Assembly: GCA_043228905.1 (NCBI GenBank)
Contig: JBHGNT010000015.1
Location: 13,516,001-13,580,000, forward strand
Source of the DNA: Azolla caroliniana
Lineage: Eukaryota > Polypodiophyta
Direction of reading: 5' to 3'
Length of the DNA stretch: 64,000 nucleotides
Below are positions 21,425 to 33,750 of this stretch, in pieces. Numbering within the stretch: the stretch's first letter is position 1; every line of letters starts with the position of its first letter. The notes below the pieces were generated by a model, which saw nothing but the letters and a program-made list of their open reading frames with translations, was not told where the DNA came from and did no database searches. The position numbers and the translations under genes were made by a program.

Positions 21425-22262
21425 CTAATTAGCGGCTTCTCTTGTGTTTTTCTATCACCTTAGATTACAGCTAAACATGGTAGCTTGATACCATGATATC
21501 CTAGCTAATTAGCTACATCTTAGCTAAGAATGGGAATAGCTAATTAGCTATTCGACTTAAGTATGGTAGTAGCTAATTAGCTCCTAGACTATAGGCTAGC
21601 AGTAGTTAATTAACTACATCTTAGTTAACAGCAGCTAATTAGCTACCACTTAGCTAATTAGCTACATTATAGCTAATCAACTCCTAGACTATAGGCTGAC
21701 AGTAGCTAATTAGCTACATCTTAGCTAATTAGCTATTCTTCTTAACTATAGCAGTAGCTAATTAGCTACCACTCTTATTGCTTAGCTAATTAGCTGATAG
21801 ACTATAGATTGGTAGGAGCTAATTAACTACATCTTAGCTAATTAGCTCTTTGACTTAAGTATGGTAGTAGCTAATTAGCTACCGCTTAGCTAATTAGCTC
21901 CTAGACTATAGGCTGGTAGTAACTAATTAGCTATTCTTCTTAACTATGGCCGTATCTAATTAGCTACCACTTAGATGTAGCTAATTAACTATTCTTCTTA
22001 ACTATGGTAGTAGCTAATTAGCTACCACTCTTGATATTGCTTAGCTAATTAGCTACATCTTAGCTAATTAGTTGCGAAACTATAGATTGAAAGTAGCTAA
22101 TTAGCTATTCGACTTAAGCAGGGTAGTAGGGAATAGTTAATTAGCTACATTGTAGTAATTAGTTGCTAGACTATAGGTGGGCAGAAGCCAATTAGCTACA
22201 TCTTAGTTAATTAACTATTCTTGTTAACTATGGCAATAGCTAATTAGTTACAACTCTTGATA
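21425..22262. repeat. AGCTAATTAGCT tandem array, left part
   Basis: Several dozen copies of the perfect palindrome AGCTAATTAGCT and near-variants are spaced by 8-30 bp of recurring filler (acatctt, attcttcttaactatgg, ctagactataggctg). Units are irregular, so this is a higher-order minisatellite. Copia-C is inserted at its right edge, and the array resumes at 27645. Confidence 0.92.
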
Positions 22263-22270
22263 TTGGTTAG

Positions 22271-22570
22271 TGTAAAAGAATACGTGTGCGGAAGCGTATG
22301 AGAAACACAGAGTATACAGTTCGGAGAACTCTGAACACACAGAGATGGAGATGTAGAGAGGGAGAGACTAAGAGAGTAGACAACTCAATTCTATTTCAAA
22401 ATAATGACACTCTATGTACATACACCGTGCTCAGTGAGCACCTTTAATACAAGCCCTGACAATTGGGCTGACACAAGTACTGACAGTACTTGAATGCTCA
22501 TAAATGAGCCTCGATACTCACTCCCAAAATTATTCCTTACAAGGAATATCTCTCTAATGGCCTTTCGGTT
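22271..22570 (-). repeat. 3' LTR of Copia-C (partial)
   Basis: It matches 27241-27540 with about 95% identity by eye, then stops at cctttcggtt. The first ~104 bp of the LTR and any polypurine tract are missing. Internal sequence of a different, Ser/Glu-coding character begins abruptly. Confidence 0.88.
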
Positions 22571-22814
22571 CCTCCGATCGGTTTTCGCTCTCATTCGAGT
22601 TGGCTGTCTCCAACTCGTCTTCGGTCTTCTTGCCCTTGATGGATGTATCTCCCCCTGATTTGGCTGCCCTCGGCTCTTCCCTATGATTGCGGCTCTTGCT
22701 TTCTTCTTCAGCTTCTTCAGCCGGTCCATCTCGGTAATCGAATTCTTCATCCGATTCCTCATCTCGGTCACTTCCGCCGTGATGCTTACCTTCGCTCCTT
22801 TCACACTCTTGTCC

Positions 22815-25800
22815 CTATTCTTCCTTTCTCCCCCTCAAGTTCGGCGTGTCGAGGTGACGCACCCCAAGCGCACCCAAGAACTGCTGTAACTTGTCGAGAC
22901 CAAGAGGTTTTGTGAAGATGTCGGCAATCTGCTGATCAGTCGAAACATGCACCAATTCGACTTCTCCTGAAAGGACCCGCTTGCGGACAAAATGGTAATG
23001 CACCTCAATGTGCTTGGTCCGGGCGTGGAACACGGGGTTTTTCGCAAGGTGGATACTGCTGAGGTTGTCACAATAGATCGTCGTCAGATCAGACACCTCT
23101 ACATGCAGATCCCGTAATAGCCGTTTTAGCCAAATGACTTTGCACACAGCGACAGTCGCCCCTCGATACTCGGCCTCCGTGCTCGACAATGCTACTGTCG
23201 GCTGCTTCTTATTGCTCCATGCGATCGCTGCACTTCCTAACGAGAAGGCGTATCCGGATGTGGATTTACGATCTCTGGCATTTCCGGCCCAATCAGCATC
23301 CGTGTAGCCGACTAACTGTTCGGCTACGCTTGTTCGATATAGCAACGCCATGTCTTTCGTACCGCTTACATATCACAATATCCTTTGCACGCACTGAAAG
23401 TGTTCGGCCGTAGGCTATGACATGAATTGACTGATTAGGCCGACTGGATAACTAAGATCCGGCCGAGTAATCGCCAGATAGATAAGGCTTTTGACAATTT
23501 GTCGGAACCATGTCGGGTCACACTCCTTTCCCGAATCTTGGCGAAGCTTTGCGTTTCTATCTAGAGGGGTCGAGATGGGCTTACAGTTTGCCATTCCGAA
23601 CTTGAAGAGCATATTCAGCGCGTAATGACGCTGGCTGATCAATATGCCTTCGGGGGTACGGATCACTTTGATCTCGAGGAAGTAATGAAGGTCTCCGAGA
23701 TCCTTCATTTCGACTAATGCCACATGTTGAGACTTTACGCGGCAGATTTCTTCTAGATCGACACCGGCGATGACTAAATCATCAACATACAATAGAAGGC
23801 GTACTGGGCCATGTTGACTTTGCCGAACAAATAATGAAGAGTCAGACTTCGATGTCGAAAAACCCATCCTACGCAGCTGTTGCGTAATCTTCGCGTTCCA
23901 CGCTCGCGGGGCTTGCTTAAGTCCGTACAATGACTTCTTCAGTCGGCAAACTACCGAGGTATTTTGTTCGGATAGAAATCCTGGGGGCTATATCATGTAC
24001 ACCTGCTCCTCAAGATCACCTTGCAGGAACGCGTTCTTTACATCCATCTGATGTAAGTGCCACCCCTTTGCCGCTGCTACGGCTAGCAAGACTCCCACGG
24101 TAGTCATCTTTGCGATAGGCGCGAAGGTCTCGTCATAGTCCATGCTGTGCTTCTCCGTGTAGCCTTTTGCTACTAAACGAGCCTTGTAGCGATTGACAAA
24201 GCCATCGGTGTTGTATTTCACCTTATACACCCATCTGCATCCGATCGGCTTTACACCCTTCGGTGCGTTAACTAGGTCCCATGTCTCGTTCTGCGTTAAG
24301 GCGCGCATCTCTTCCTCCATCACGGCACGCCAATTTGCGTCTTTCGCCGCTTCTGCGTAACTCTCCGGCTCACGCACTTCCGCCACTCGCGTCATGTACA
24401 CGTAATGGTGCGCCATGTACTCATTATACCCGTATCTCTTTACGAGGTTCTTCTGGCGGGTGGATCGGCGTAATTCGTGATTACCCGATTTCGTGACCTT
24501 TTCGGTCGATTTCGACCTCTTCCGTGGAGGTTCCTTCTCGATTGGCTCGAGGTCAGATTCACTTCGAACTGACTCCCCACTACCGAAGTCGTATTCCGAC
24601 GTCTTCTTCTTGCCCTTCTCCTTTCGCGTAAACCGTCTCCTCGGTTCTTTACGTGGGGACATCACGGCTGAGTCTCCACTACTTGTCGTCTCACCATCTG
24701 GTTGGCCATCTTGGCCCAACCTTTCATTTGGCCCGCTAAGTCGAAATGAGACCGGACTCTATCTCAGAGCTCTGACGTCCTCATCGTGCGGAGGCATTTC
24801 AGCCTCGCTGATCTCTGGTTCAGAAATCGGATTGGAGGTGAGGTTCAGAGTCGGAGGCAAGTACCAGGACGCGGACTCGTCAAACACAACGTCGCGACTC
24901 ATGCGCGCTTGTTTGGTGCGTGGGTTATAACACTTATAACCCTTCTGCTCATCCGAATAGCCGACCAAGATAGACTTCTCGGCTTTCGCGTCCAGCTTCC
25001 TCCGTTTCTCCTTCGGCACGTGCACATACGCGATGCTGCCGAAAATGCTCAAGTGTGCCAAGTTCGGCTTCTTCCCGAAGTACAGCTCATGTAGCGACAC
25101 TCCTCCATTAGCAGAAGTCCGATTCTGCAGGTCGATGGCTGTCTTTACGGCTTCAGCCCAATAGAATTTTGGCATATGCTTCTCTTCAAGCATTGCCCTG
25201 GCCGCTTCTTCAATTGTCCGATTCTTCTGCTCGGCCACACCGTTCTACTGCGGCGTGTATCTACACGAGAATTCGCGTCGAATTCCCTCCTTCCGTAGAT
25301 AACATGTGAACTAGTTAGAGAAGTACTCCTTCCCGCCATCGGACTGTAGGCATTTGATCTTACGCCCTGTTTCCCTTTCCGCGAGGCTCTTCACCTCTAG
25401 GAAACATGTGAAAACTTCGCTCTTCTTTGCGATCGAGCATGCCCACGTGTGCCGAGTGAAACCATCGATGAAGGTTACAAAGTAACGACTTCCACTGAGA
25501 CTTACGTTCTGTGCTGGTCTCCACACATCCGAATGGCTCAAATTGAGCGGATTACGGCTCCGATTACGCTCGTTGGGGAATGGAAGTCGATGTTGTTTTC
25601 CCATCTGACAGGCTTCGCAGACTTGGCCGTTCCGGTCACGAAAGTTCAGCAACCCGAAAACAATGTTCTTCGTCTGCATTTCACGAAGCCGTGGGAAATT
25701 CATGTGGCCGAACTGCTTGTGCCACAAGTCGATATCCGATTCGAACCTTTGTCCTTTCGCGTACAACGTGGTTCCGGCTTGATTAGTGTCGAGGATAAAA

Positions 25801-27132
25801 ATCGTCCCTTCGCGACGCCCTTGCGCAATTTCTTTGCCTTCTTCTTCTATGAAGCAGCCGAGATGCGTGAATCGAACCTGCATTCCCTGGTCGACGATCT
25901 GACTGACCGACACCAAGTTCTTCGTTATTGTCGGCACGTGCAACACGTCCATAAGCTTCCCTTTCTGCCCTGACGTGGCTGAGGGAAACTTCACCGACAT
26001 GTTCGATGGTATGCAGGGTGTCATCTCCCATTTCGACAACCCCTCATGATTCCGGCTTCTCCAAGTACGAGAACCATTCCTTGTGACTCGTCATATGATT
26101 TGACGCTCCGGAATCGACATACCACACCTTGCTTGATTTTGAGGTGTTCACGGCCATTGAGTTGGCCTTATGCTTCATTACAAAGGCAGGGCCCGCTCCA
26201 TTTCTGGCTTGTTGCGAGCCTTCTGCATAGTGCGACTTTTGATGCCTTCCTGCGTCTCTTCCGCTCGATCCAACTTTGTCTGAATCGGCTTGTTTCTTCC
26301 AACACTCGCTCTGCTTGTGGCCTTTCTTGCCACAATACCAGCAATCCGGTGCGGTCTTCTCTTGCCGTCTTCCGGCGCCGCCATGACTCCCCCTACTTGC
26401 GGAGGGTTCAGAATTGCTTCCGGCATCTTGATTATGCCGTACATTCTCCTCTTTTCAGCCGCCTCCATTGCGCACCGATCCGCCTCGTCCACCACGACCA
26501 CAAGGCCTGTCATCCTCTGTGTAAAGCATCTTGCCATCGGCGTGCGCACTCGTCGACGCACCCGCGTGGTTTTCTTCAACGAGCAACATTGATTGAAGCT
26601 CGAAAAATGAAGGCGTAATCTCCCTCGTGCGGACTACCGTTCGGAAAGGTCCAAACTTTGACGCCAAACCACCAAAACAAAGCTGCACCGGTTCATCTTC
26701 CTCGACATTCATGTTGACGGAGGCGAGAGAGTCACAAATTTCTTTGATCTTGGTGGTGTAATCAACCACCAACATATCGTTTTGTCGTACATTGCTGAGC
26801 TCCTGTCTGAGCTGTAGCTTTCTGGCCATTGTGCTGGCGGCGAAAATCCTTTAGAGATTTGCCCACGCGTCCTTCAATGTCTTGGCATCTCGAATATAGC
26901 TCAAAAGCTGATCGCTCACACAGGATTCAAAGCAGTATAGCACTTTGCTTGCCGCTTGTTCCCAAGCCGGATAGTTCCTGTGTGTCGAGTCGGGTGCCAC
27001 ATCGTTTGCTCCTTCGACATAACTCCAGTAGCCATGGCCGAGTAGGTACTGGTGCATCTTGTAAGACCAAGATGTGTAGTTGCTTCTGTCAAGCTTTTCA
27101 GTCGAAAGTGAGCTTCCCATTCCTCTTTCCAT
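22815..27132 (-). pseudogene. Copia-C gag-pol, multiple stops
   Basis: Domains run in normal Copia order on the minus strand. Gag starts with MERGMGSSLSTEKLDRSNYT at 27132, with a stop at about 26850. The zinc knuckle CWYCGKKGHKQSEC is at about 26340-26300. Protease YVDSGASNHM is at about 26120. GAG-pre-integrase and integrase follow at about 25850-24760 (HSDVW, FIDGFTRHTW, QSDGGKEY). Reverse transcriptase spans about 24500-23400, with LLYVDDLVIAG at about 23780, and RNase H GYTDADWAGN is at about 23300. In-frame stops or frameshifts occur at about 26850, 26040, 25310, 23990 and 23410. The catalytic YVDD is intact, but no full polyprotein can be made. Confidence 0.9.
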
Positions 27133-27240
27133 AGTACAGTTTTTGTTTTTCTTCTCCGAACGCGAACAACTTCAACTTTGTTTCGTCACTAACTTTTCTT
27201 GGCGGCTGCAGAGGACTTCAACCCTCGCGCTTTGATACCA

Positions 27241-27644
27241 TGTAAAAGAATACATGTGCGGAAGTGTATGCGAAACACAGAGTATACAGTTCGGAGAAAT
27301 CTAAACACACAAAGATGAAGATGTAGAGAGGGAGAGACTAAGAGAGCAGACAACACAATTCTATTTCAAAATAATGATACTCTGTGTACATACACCGTGC
27401 TTAGTGAGCACCTTTTATACAAGCCCTGACAATCGGGCTGACACAAGTACTGACAGTACTTGAATGCTCATAAATGAGCCTCGATACTCACTCCCAAAAT
27501 TATTCCTTACGAGGAATATCTCTCTAACGGCCTTTCGGTTTATGCACCGATACGGCCAGGTTGTGCGTACTAACTTACACGTCCAGTCTACACATTAGGT
27601 TACGCGCCATATTACGCACCCAATGTTGAGCTTGTCACTCAACA
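27241..27644 (-). repeat. 5' LTR of Copia-C
   Basis: On the minus strand it runs TGTTGAGTGACAAGC ... TTCTTTTACA, 404 bp, with canonical TG/CA ends. It is followed directly by the PBS. Confidence 0.9.
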
Positions 27645-28010
27645 GTTAGCTAATTAGCTACATCTTGGCTAATTAAATATTCTGCTTAAGTATGGCAGTA
27701 GCTAATTAGCTACATCTTGGCTAATTAGCTATTGTACTTAAGTATGACAATAGCTAATTAGCCACCACTCTGGATATTGCTTAGCTAAGCAGTATAACAT
27801 TACATTGTAGCTAATTAGTTGCGACAATAGCTAATTAGTTGCCACAATAGCTTATTAGCTACTACACTTTATACCGCTTAGCTAATTACCTATGTTGTAG
27901 CTAATTAGCTACTACACTAATGAACCATACCAACTAAATAGCTACCACACTTTATATGGCTTAGCTAATAAGGTAAGATGTAACTAATTAGCTATTGCAC
28001 TTTAGAGACA
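27645..28010. repeat. AGCTAATTAGCT tandem array, right part
   Basis: The array continues after Copia-C, with the same palindromes and fillers (acatcttggctaatt, tgcgacaatagc), becoming more degenerate towards 28010. Confidence 0.9.
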
Positions 28011-28669
28011 AGCAACAATTTTACCTACCAGTTTTCTCCACTCATCTGGGAGAGTTGTATTGCAATCCCCCACACAGACTGCAGCAATGTGATAGGCATA
28101 TTGAAAACAAACGATATGGTATGTGTGCTTGCATGGTCGTAGGTGTACCAATAGAGTAGCAGTTTTGTCCCCTACGCCTAAGCTGCGAGTGATGCAAGGT
28201 GCTTAAATAGTCAATATATCGTTGCTTGATTCTCCTTCGTTTGGTAAGGGAGCAAGAATGTTGACATCCAATTCTTGTCTGTTCCTTACCATCCCCTCCA
28301 CAAAATGTAGTTGCTTCTTAAGGCAACTAACTACGTGTTCTCCACGGGAGTATTGTTCCTAGAACACAACCAAGAAATTTACCGATTTATCATTCCTTAA
28401 TGAGGAAGATAGAACAACAAGAAACAAGAATCATCAACTTACTTGGGGGTTTTCCAAATTGTAATCAGTGACAATATTTACACCTAGAAGGTCCAGGTTC
28501 ATTGAAAGAACCTAGATCTTTGTCTACAGTTGTATATTCCGTTGGGGATCCAGTGGCCCCTCAATTTCGAGCTCATGTTGAGCAACCTGTTCTAGATAAT
28601 GCCTCACTAAGCAGATTTTCATGTACAAGTTATTTATAACATGTTACATACTAGCAAAATAATAGCTAG
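28011..28669. other. No recognisable gene
   Basis: AT-rich sequence with short minus-strand frames that might be small exons of the unknown gene that follows. No motif could be named. Confidence 0.3.
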
Positions 28670-29366
28670 CTATATCTTATTTTTGATTGTTCTCACTGCC
28701 AAAGTGACTTTGCTCTCCATCGCAGCAACCAATGTTGCTTTCTCTAAATCAATCTTTGTTGCCTCCAATGTCTCACAGGCTTCATGGACATTTTTAAGCA
28801 TATAGCTAATCAATGTCTCACATGTATCATCGACATTGGCTTTCATTGTGTTTTGGTGTGGTGTAAACTTGCGGGTTTGTTGGGAGTCGACAGTTGCATC
28901 ATCAACGGTCATGCTCCAGAATCTTGCCATTTTTTGTTGCAAGCTCCCCATCTTCCAGCATCGTTCTACCGATGCCTCACCATAAATAGTCCAAGCTATC
29001 CTGTACTTTTAGGGTATGTTGCTTCCTTCGTTGTTTTGCATTAGTTGTATGCAAAAGCTTTGGCGAATGCAATGGACAAATCGTTGTTGATTGTGATCTC
29101 TTGATGTACTTTCTGGTGGAGCCTCATGCAGTCATCATATAGCTCCGATCGTACATGCTTGAGGTTCACCTTGCCTTTCACTCTAGGAACTTATAGATTG
29201 ACAACCAGTCTACATCACTAATCAATTTATCGGTTAGAACAACAGGGTCAATACCCTCTAATGACAAACCATATATGTTGCTAAAGTCCTCCTTTGTCTT
29301 GCAAAACGTTGCAAAGTTCAACACTCTAGGATATGGAGAAACGCACCACTTGAAATAAAAAATCAA
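28670..29366 (-). pseudogene. Exons of an unrecognised gene
   Basis: Two minus-strand blocks look coding. The first (29366 to about 29041) reads CKTKEDFSNIYGL and DKLISDVDWLSIYKFLE. A one-base shift then leads into KVNLKHVRSELYDDCMRLH, which ends at a TAA near 29043. The second (28951-28670) is amphipathic and Glu/Lys-rich, coiled-coil-like (ETLEATKIDLEKATL). I recognise no family. They could be further exons of the HAD-like gene at 19601-21387, with the AGCT array and Copia-C in an intron, but the TAA between them argues for at least two products. Confidence 0.35.
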
Positions 29367-29439
29367 TACATGTTACCTCTGCTATTGGGACAGATGTATT
29401 TAGATCCATAATTGGTAGGGAAGAATAAAAAATAAAAAA

Positions 29440-30000
29440 TGAGTCACATTCACTCAAATCCTAAAGCCAAATTGGGGAAAGTTTGCAGACACACAACCAT
29501 TGAAATCAGAAATGTGAATTGGTGCAAATTTCCAACACTAAATCTTAAATTTTCAACAGTAATCAGAAATCAACCGCTAAAAAAAGCAGAATCCCTATTC
29601 GAAAACCTTAATAAAAAACCCTAATCAGAAATCAACCGCTAAAAGAATAAAAAACCCTATTCAAAAACCTTTAAAAAATCCTAATCAGAAATCAACCGCT
29701 TAAGGAAATCAAAAACCCTAATCTGAAATATGTATGAAATCAACCCTAATCATAATTGGTACGGAAGAATCAAAAATAAAATATCCACCCAAATCCTATT
29801 AATAAAGTTTGGGGGAAGTTTGCAAATACACAACCATTGAAATCAGAAATGTGAATTAAAGATCCATACTGATGACAATGGATTTGACATGCTGACAAAG
29901 AACCTAGTGATTTCCTTAAGCGGTTGATTTTTTATTAGGGTTTCTTATTAAGATTTTTTATTAAGGTTTCTGATTTTTTAAGCGGTTGATTTCTAATTAC
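29440..30000. repeat. Foldback-like region with AATCAACCGCT repeats
   Basis: The phrase aatcagaaatcaaccgct occurs three times between 29560 and 29705. Its inverted form agcggttgattt occurs twice between 29915 and 29990, so the strand can fold on itself. The phrase cacaaccattgaaatcagaa also recurs directly at 29497 and 29835. No coding. Confidence 0.6.
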
Positions 30001-30029
30001 TGTCAAAAATTTCAGATTTAATGTTGAAA

Positions 30030-32019
30030 TTTTGCTGTGTAAACTCTCCCTCTTCCACTTTCTCCTGTAACCAGTGATACCTCCTCTTTATATGTTTGGT
30101 TCGGAAGTGGTATGCAACATTCTTGGCTAGATGTATGGCGCTCTGATAGTCACAATGAAGCAAGAGCTCCCATTGCTCCATTCCCAACTCACTGAAAAAG
30201 TTTCTAATCCAAATCAGCTCTTTGCTAGTCTCTATCACTGCCATATACTCTAGCTCTATGGTCGACAGGGCCACAAACTTCAACAGTCGTGATTGCCACG
30301 ACACTACTCCCCGTGCCTAGGTCATCATGTACCCTGAACTGGATCAACTTGAGTCGGCATCTCCCGACATGCCCGAATTGGTAAACCCTTGGAACATAGG
30401 TTTTCCGGCACCATACCTTAGGCATACCCCAGAGGTGCCTTTTAAGTACCTGAGTATCCACTTCACCGGTGCCTAATGTTCTCTTCCTAGATTACTCATG
30501 TGTCGGCTTACTGCTCCCACAACAAATGTTATGTCTGGTCTCATACAGACCATAACATACATTAAACTATCGACGACCGAGGCATACAATACTTTCCTCA
30601 TCTCAACTTTTTCTTTCTCCCCTCTCGGGCATTGCTTTGCATTCAACTTGCAATTGGTCGGCAACACAGAGCCGACTGGCTTTGCTTCCGACATGTTGAA
30701 TCTTTCTAGGATCTTTGTCACATACTTCTCTTGTGACAACAACAACACTTTCTTTGTTCTATCCCAAACTATGTGCATCCCTAAAATCTGTTTTGCTGGT
30801 CCAAGATCTTTCATGGAAAATGACTTGCGTAGAGCTTTCTTCAAGCTCACGATCATCTTCGCTTCTTGTCTAACTATCAACATATTATCCACATATAATA
30901 AGAGAATCAAGAAGTCACCTTCATCATACCTTTTGGCGAACACACAGTGATTAGCTTGCGTTTTCTGGAAACTATGTTCTTGCATGAAGGACTCGAACTT
31001 CTTGTACCATACAAGCTTTTCTTCAGTCGACACACCAAGTTCTCTTTCCCTTTCTCCACAACGCCTTCGGGCTGGTGCATGTAGATCTCTTCATCTAGCT
31101 CTCTGTGCAAGAATGTTGTCTTGACATCCAACTGTTCGATCTCCAGGTCCATACTGGTAGCTATGCTTAGAACAGTTCTAATGGATGTCATCTTCACAAC
31201 TTGTGCGAAGATCTAATCAAAGTCAACACCCTTTTTCTGTTGGAACCCCTTCATCACAATGAGGGATTATATCTGGGTGTGTTGTTGATTTCTCTAGTCT
31301 TCACATTGTAGACTTGGCATTTATTTCTGAGTGCTCTCTTACCTTTTGGTAGCTCCACCAAATCATAGATATAATTTTCTTGCAAGGAGTCCACATCTCA
31401 TCTTGCATTGCACTCTACCATTTCTCTTTGTGCTCTTTGGCCATGGCTTCTTCATAGCACTTAGGTTCACCTTCATCAGTCAAGTGGATGTATTGATTGG
31501 CATATGTCGTCGGTGCTCTCCTTTCTCTAAGTGGGTATCTCCTTCCACTTGTTCTCGGCTCCAATTCAGATGTCTCTACCAACACTTCTCTTGGCTCAGG
31601 TTCATATGTGTCGATCGGTCATTGACGGGTTAGCTGATTCTGCCTCTTATTCCTCGATCGACTTCAATAGCTCTGCCCGACTCTGACTCATCTGTATTTC
31701 TTGGTTGGTCCGAGTCGACCGACTCGGATTCGGTTGTGCTGACTGGCTGTCTCCGAATAGCTGAGTGTGTTGGTTGACTTGGCCTTGAGTCGGTAGTAGT
31801 GGGAGTCGAGTGGGAAGTCAATTCCGACTTCTATTGCTTCCAGTCCTAAATGTTCTTGTCTTCCAAGAAGACTAACATCCTAACTCCTCACTACTTTCTT
31901 ATTGACTAAGTCCCACAACCTGTAGCTTCGACCTCTGATCCTTAGCCATATGCATATGCACCAGACATCCGAACACCCTCAAGTTTCGGTAGGAGACATC
32001 CTTTCCTGTCCACACCCTT
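30030..32019 (-). pseudogene. Copia-D fragment: integrase end, RT and RNase H
   Basis: On the minus strand it starts mid-integrase at 32019 (VWTGKDVSYRNLRVFGCLVH), passes a Ser/Thr/Glu-rich linker (31630-31821), and gives RT at about 31200-30470 (QLDVKTTFLHRELDEEIYM; LLYVDNMLIV, with the second Asp of YVDD changed to Asn). It ends in RNase H at about 30300-30030 (STIELEYMAV; KHIKRRYHWLQEKVEEGEF). Stops and shifts occur, and both termini are lost: Gypsy-1 lies at 32020 and the foldback region at 30030. The RT active-site change means the copy was already dead or has decayed. Confidence 0.82.
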
Positions 32020-32414
32020 TGTGGGTGCCATGATATGGCATGACTCATGCCCATGACCTTACGTTACATGGATCGAGCTCTTGACCATTAGACTATATGT
32101 TGTAATACGAAGGATATTATTTTCATTTAAGTTTTACTATAGAAAATTGATGTATATTCCAAATTTCTCTGGAACATTCTAGAAATTTCAGGAGTAGTCC
32201 TAAGAACACTATAAAAGGAGGCACACGGCATTATTTCGAACCAAATCAGTTCAACGCCAGTCTTAAGCCTCCTAGCCGTCCTTGTATATTCTTTTCACAT
32301 AGTATATCGCTGTCATCATCATTTTCTCTCTCTCTCTCTCTCTCTCTCTCGTCTTCTACACCCACTTTTCCTCTTAGTACTAATTTCCTCTCTATCTCAG
32401 TACTATTCCTGATA
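32020..32414 (+). repeat. 5' LTR of Gypsy-1
   Basis: It begins TGTGGGTGCCATGATATGGC directly after broken Copia-D codons. It contains actataaaagg at about 32210 as a TATA box and (CT)n at 32332-32350, and ends near ctgata at 32414. The end was placed by comparison with the solo LTR at 13241-14275. The 3' LTR is outside the window. Confidence 0.75.
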
Positions 32415-32516
32415 GTTTGAACCGATTTTCTTTCACCTCTTTCCTCCTCTTCCTTTTATCTTCTTACGTTTCCCTCGCTTCATACTAATATCTTATTCCT
32501 CTTTCCTCTCATCCTA

Positions 32517-33482
32517 TGGCCACTGTTAGTTCTCAAGAATATCAATCCGTTTTCTCGAAGCTGCAATGCTTGAAAGAAAAGTTCGTTGCTTTGGAACAAG
32601 AAAATCAATGGTTGTTGGGGGATCTTCAACAAATTTCCTTAGAAAAGCAGCAGACGCAACAACAACATGGAGAACTAGCGTTACGTGTGTAAGAACTTGA
32701 AGCAACCATAGTAGCGATGCAACAACAAGGACCTAGTACGTAAGGGATTCATAAAGAACCCAAGATCGGACTTCCCATGAAATTCAATGGAACGCGATGA
32801 CAGTTTAGAGGATTCCTTAATCAGGTATGATTAGTCATTCAAATGCATCCTTCCCGATATCCCACTGATGCATCACGAGTGGGTTTAGTAGGCACGGTGT
32901 GAAGTGGCTCAACTTTGGCATGGTTCGCTCCATTGTTAGAAAAGGAATCTCCTTTACTAAACAATTTTGAAGAGTTTTTAAGTGAGTTTAAAGCCTGTTT
33001 TGGAGATACTGACAGCATAAGGACAACAATCAACAAAATCTGACGATTACGTCAAGGTGATCATCCAGCCTATGCATATGTTGCAGATTTCCACCTACTC
33101 ACCTCCGATATCCACTATGATGACCAAGCACTAATGGAGCAATTTTGTTATGGTCTACGTAACTATGTCAAGGATGTACTCTTGACCTTCCCCAATCCAG
33201 CACTAATGAAGTCATTGACAAAAGCAATCAGTTGCGTGGTGAGATGTGACAATCATCTTTTTGAACGACGTTCGGAACGTTAGTTCAAGATGCCAAGGGC
33301 AAGATCAAAGCCCACCTACGCCTCAATGCTAGCAAACCCTTTTCCAAGGGAGTCATATAATGCATCTCCAGTAAATACTCCAACTCCTATGGAAATTGAT
33401 ACTACATGTCGTCGCATACCATTAGTGGAAGAAGAAAAGCAGCTACGCCGTGCAAATTGACTATGTCTTTACTGCGGTGTCG
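32517..33482 (+). pseudogene. Gypsy-1 gag, truncated
   Basis: An ATG at 32517 opens MATVSSQEYQSVFSKLQ, with a Gln-rich coiled-coil. A Gypsy gag core follows (PMKFNGTR, FLNQV, WFAPLLEKESPLLNNFEEF, FKACFGDTDSIR). It ends at the first half of a zinc knuckle, LCLYCGV (about 33460-33480), where the gag-only array is inserted. At least six in-frame stops are present, mostly TAG/TAA from single changes. The frame is otherwise continuous, so it is a decayed but not rearranged copy. Confidence 0.8.
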
Positions 33483-33673
33483 TGTTGTTACGCTCACGTG
33501 TATGAAATAAGGCGGGACCGCGGGGGCCCTAAACCGAGGAGTGTCAAAGAGAAGAGGGAGAGAGATTCGCAGGAACACAGAAAGACAGAAACGAAAGAAC
33601 CAATTCCAATAATAGTATAGATTATAGAGATTGCAATGTTACAACCGGCTAGCTGGTGACAGACTCAACACAG
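33483..33673 (-). repeat. Putative 3' LTR of gag-only unit 1
   Basis: On the minus strand it reads TGTTGAGTCTGTCACC ... GAGCGTAACAACA, about 190 bp. The same block recurs at about 35157-35346 and 36792-36980, and in part at 62651-62712. Boundaries come from TG/CA ends only. Confidence 0.6.
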
Positions 33674-33750
33674 ACGAACACACGCGCTGAAATACGTGGT
33701 GGAGCCTCTACGGGAAGCACGCGGGCTTACACGTAGAAGAGGCAACCAAC

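Larger units (their letters stand above)
22271..27644 (-). mobile_element. Copia-C, full length but degenerate, with a truncated 3' LTR
   Basis: The 5' LTR is 27241-27644 on the minus strand. The 3' LTR is 22271-22570, lacking about 104 bp of its start. Both sides carry GTTAG as target duplication (22266-22270 and 27645-27649). The PBS TGGTATCAAAGCGCGAGG lies directly inside the 5' LTR at 27223-27240. By eye about 16 differences occur over 300 shared LTR bases, so the insertion is old. Coding frames have several stops. Confidence 0.9.

Noticed and set aside
21425-22262. CRISPR-like array
   Set aside because: The spacing is irregular, the fillers recur, the repeat is only 12 bp and palindromic, and the genome is eukaryotic.
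24493-24930. Plus-strand ORFs in Copia-C
   Set aside because: Antisense to integrase and RT with recognised motifs on the minus strand.
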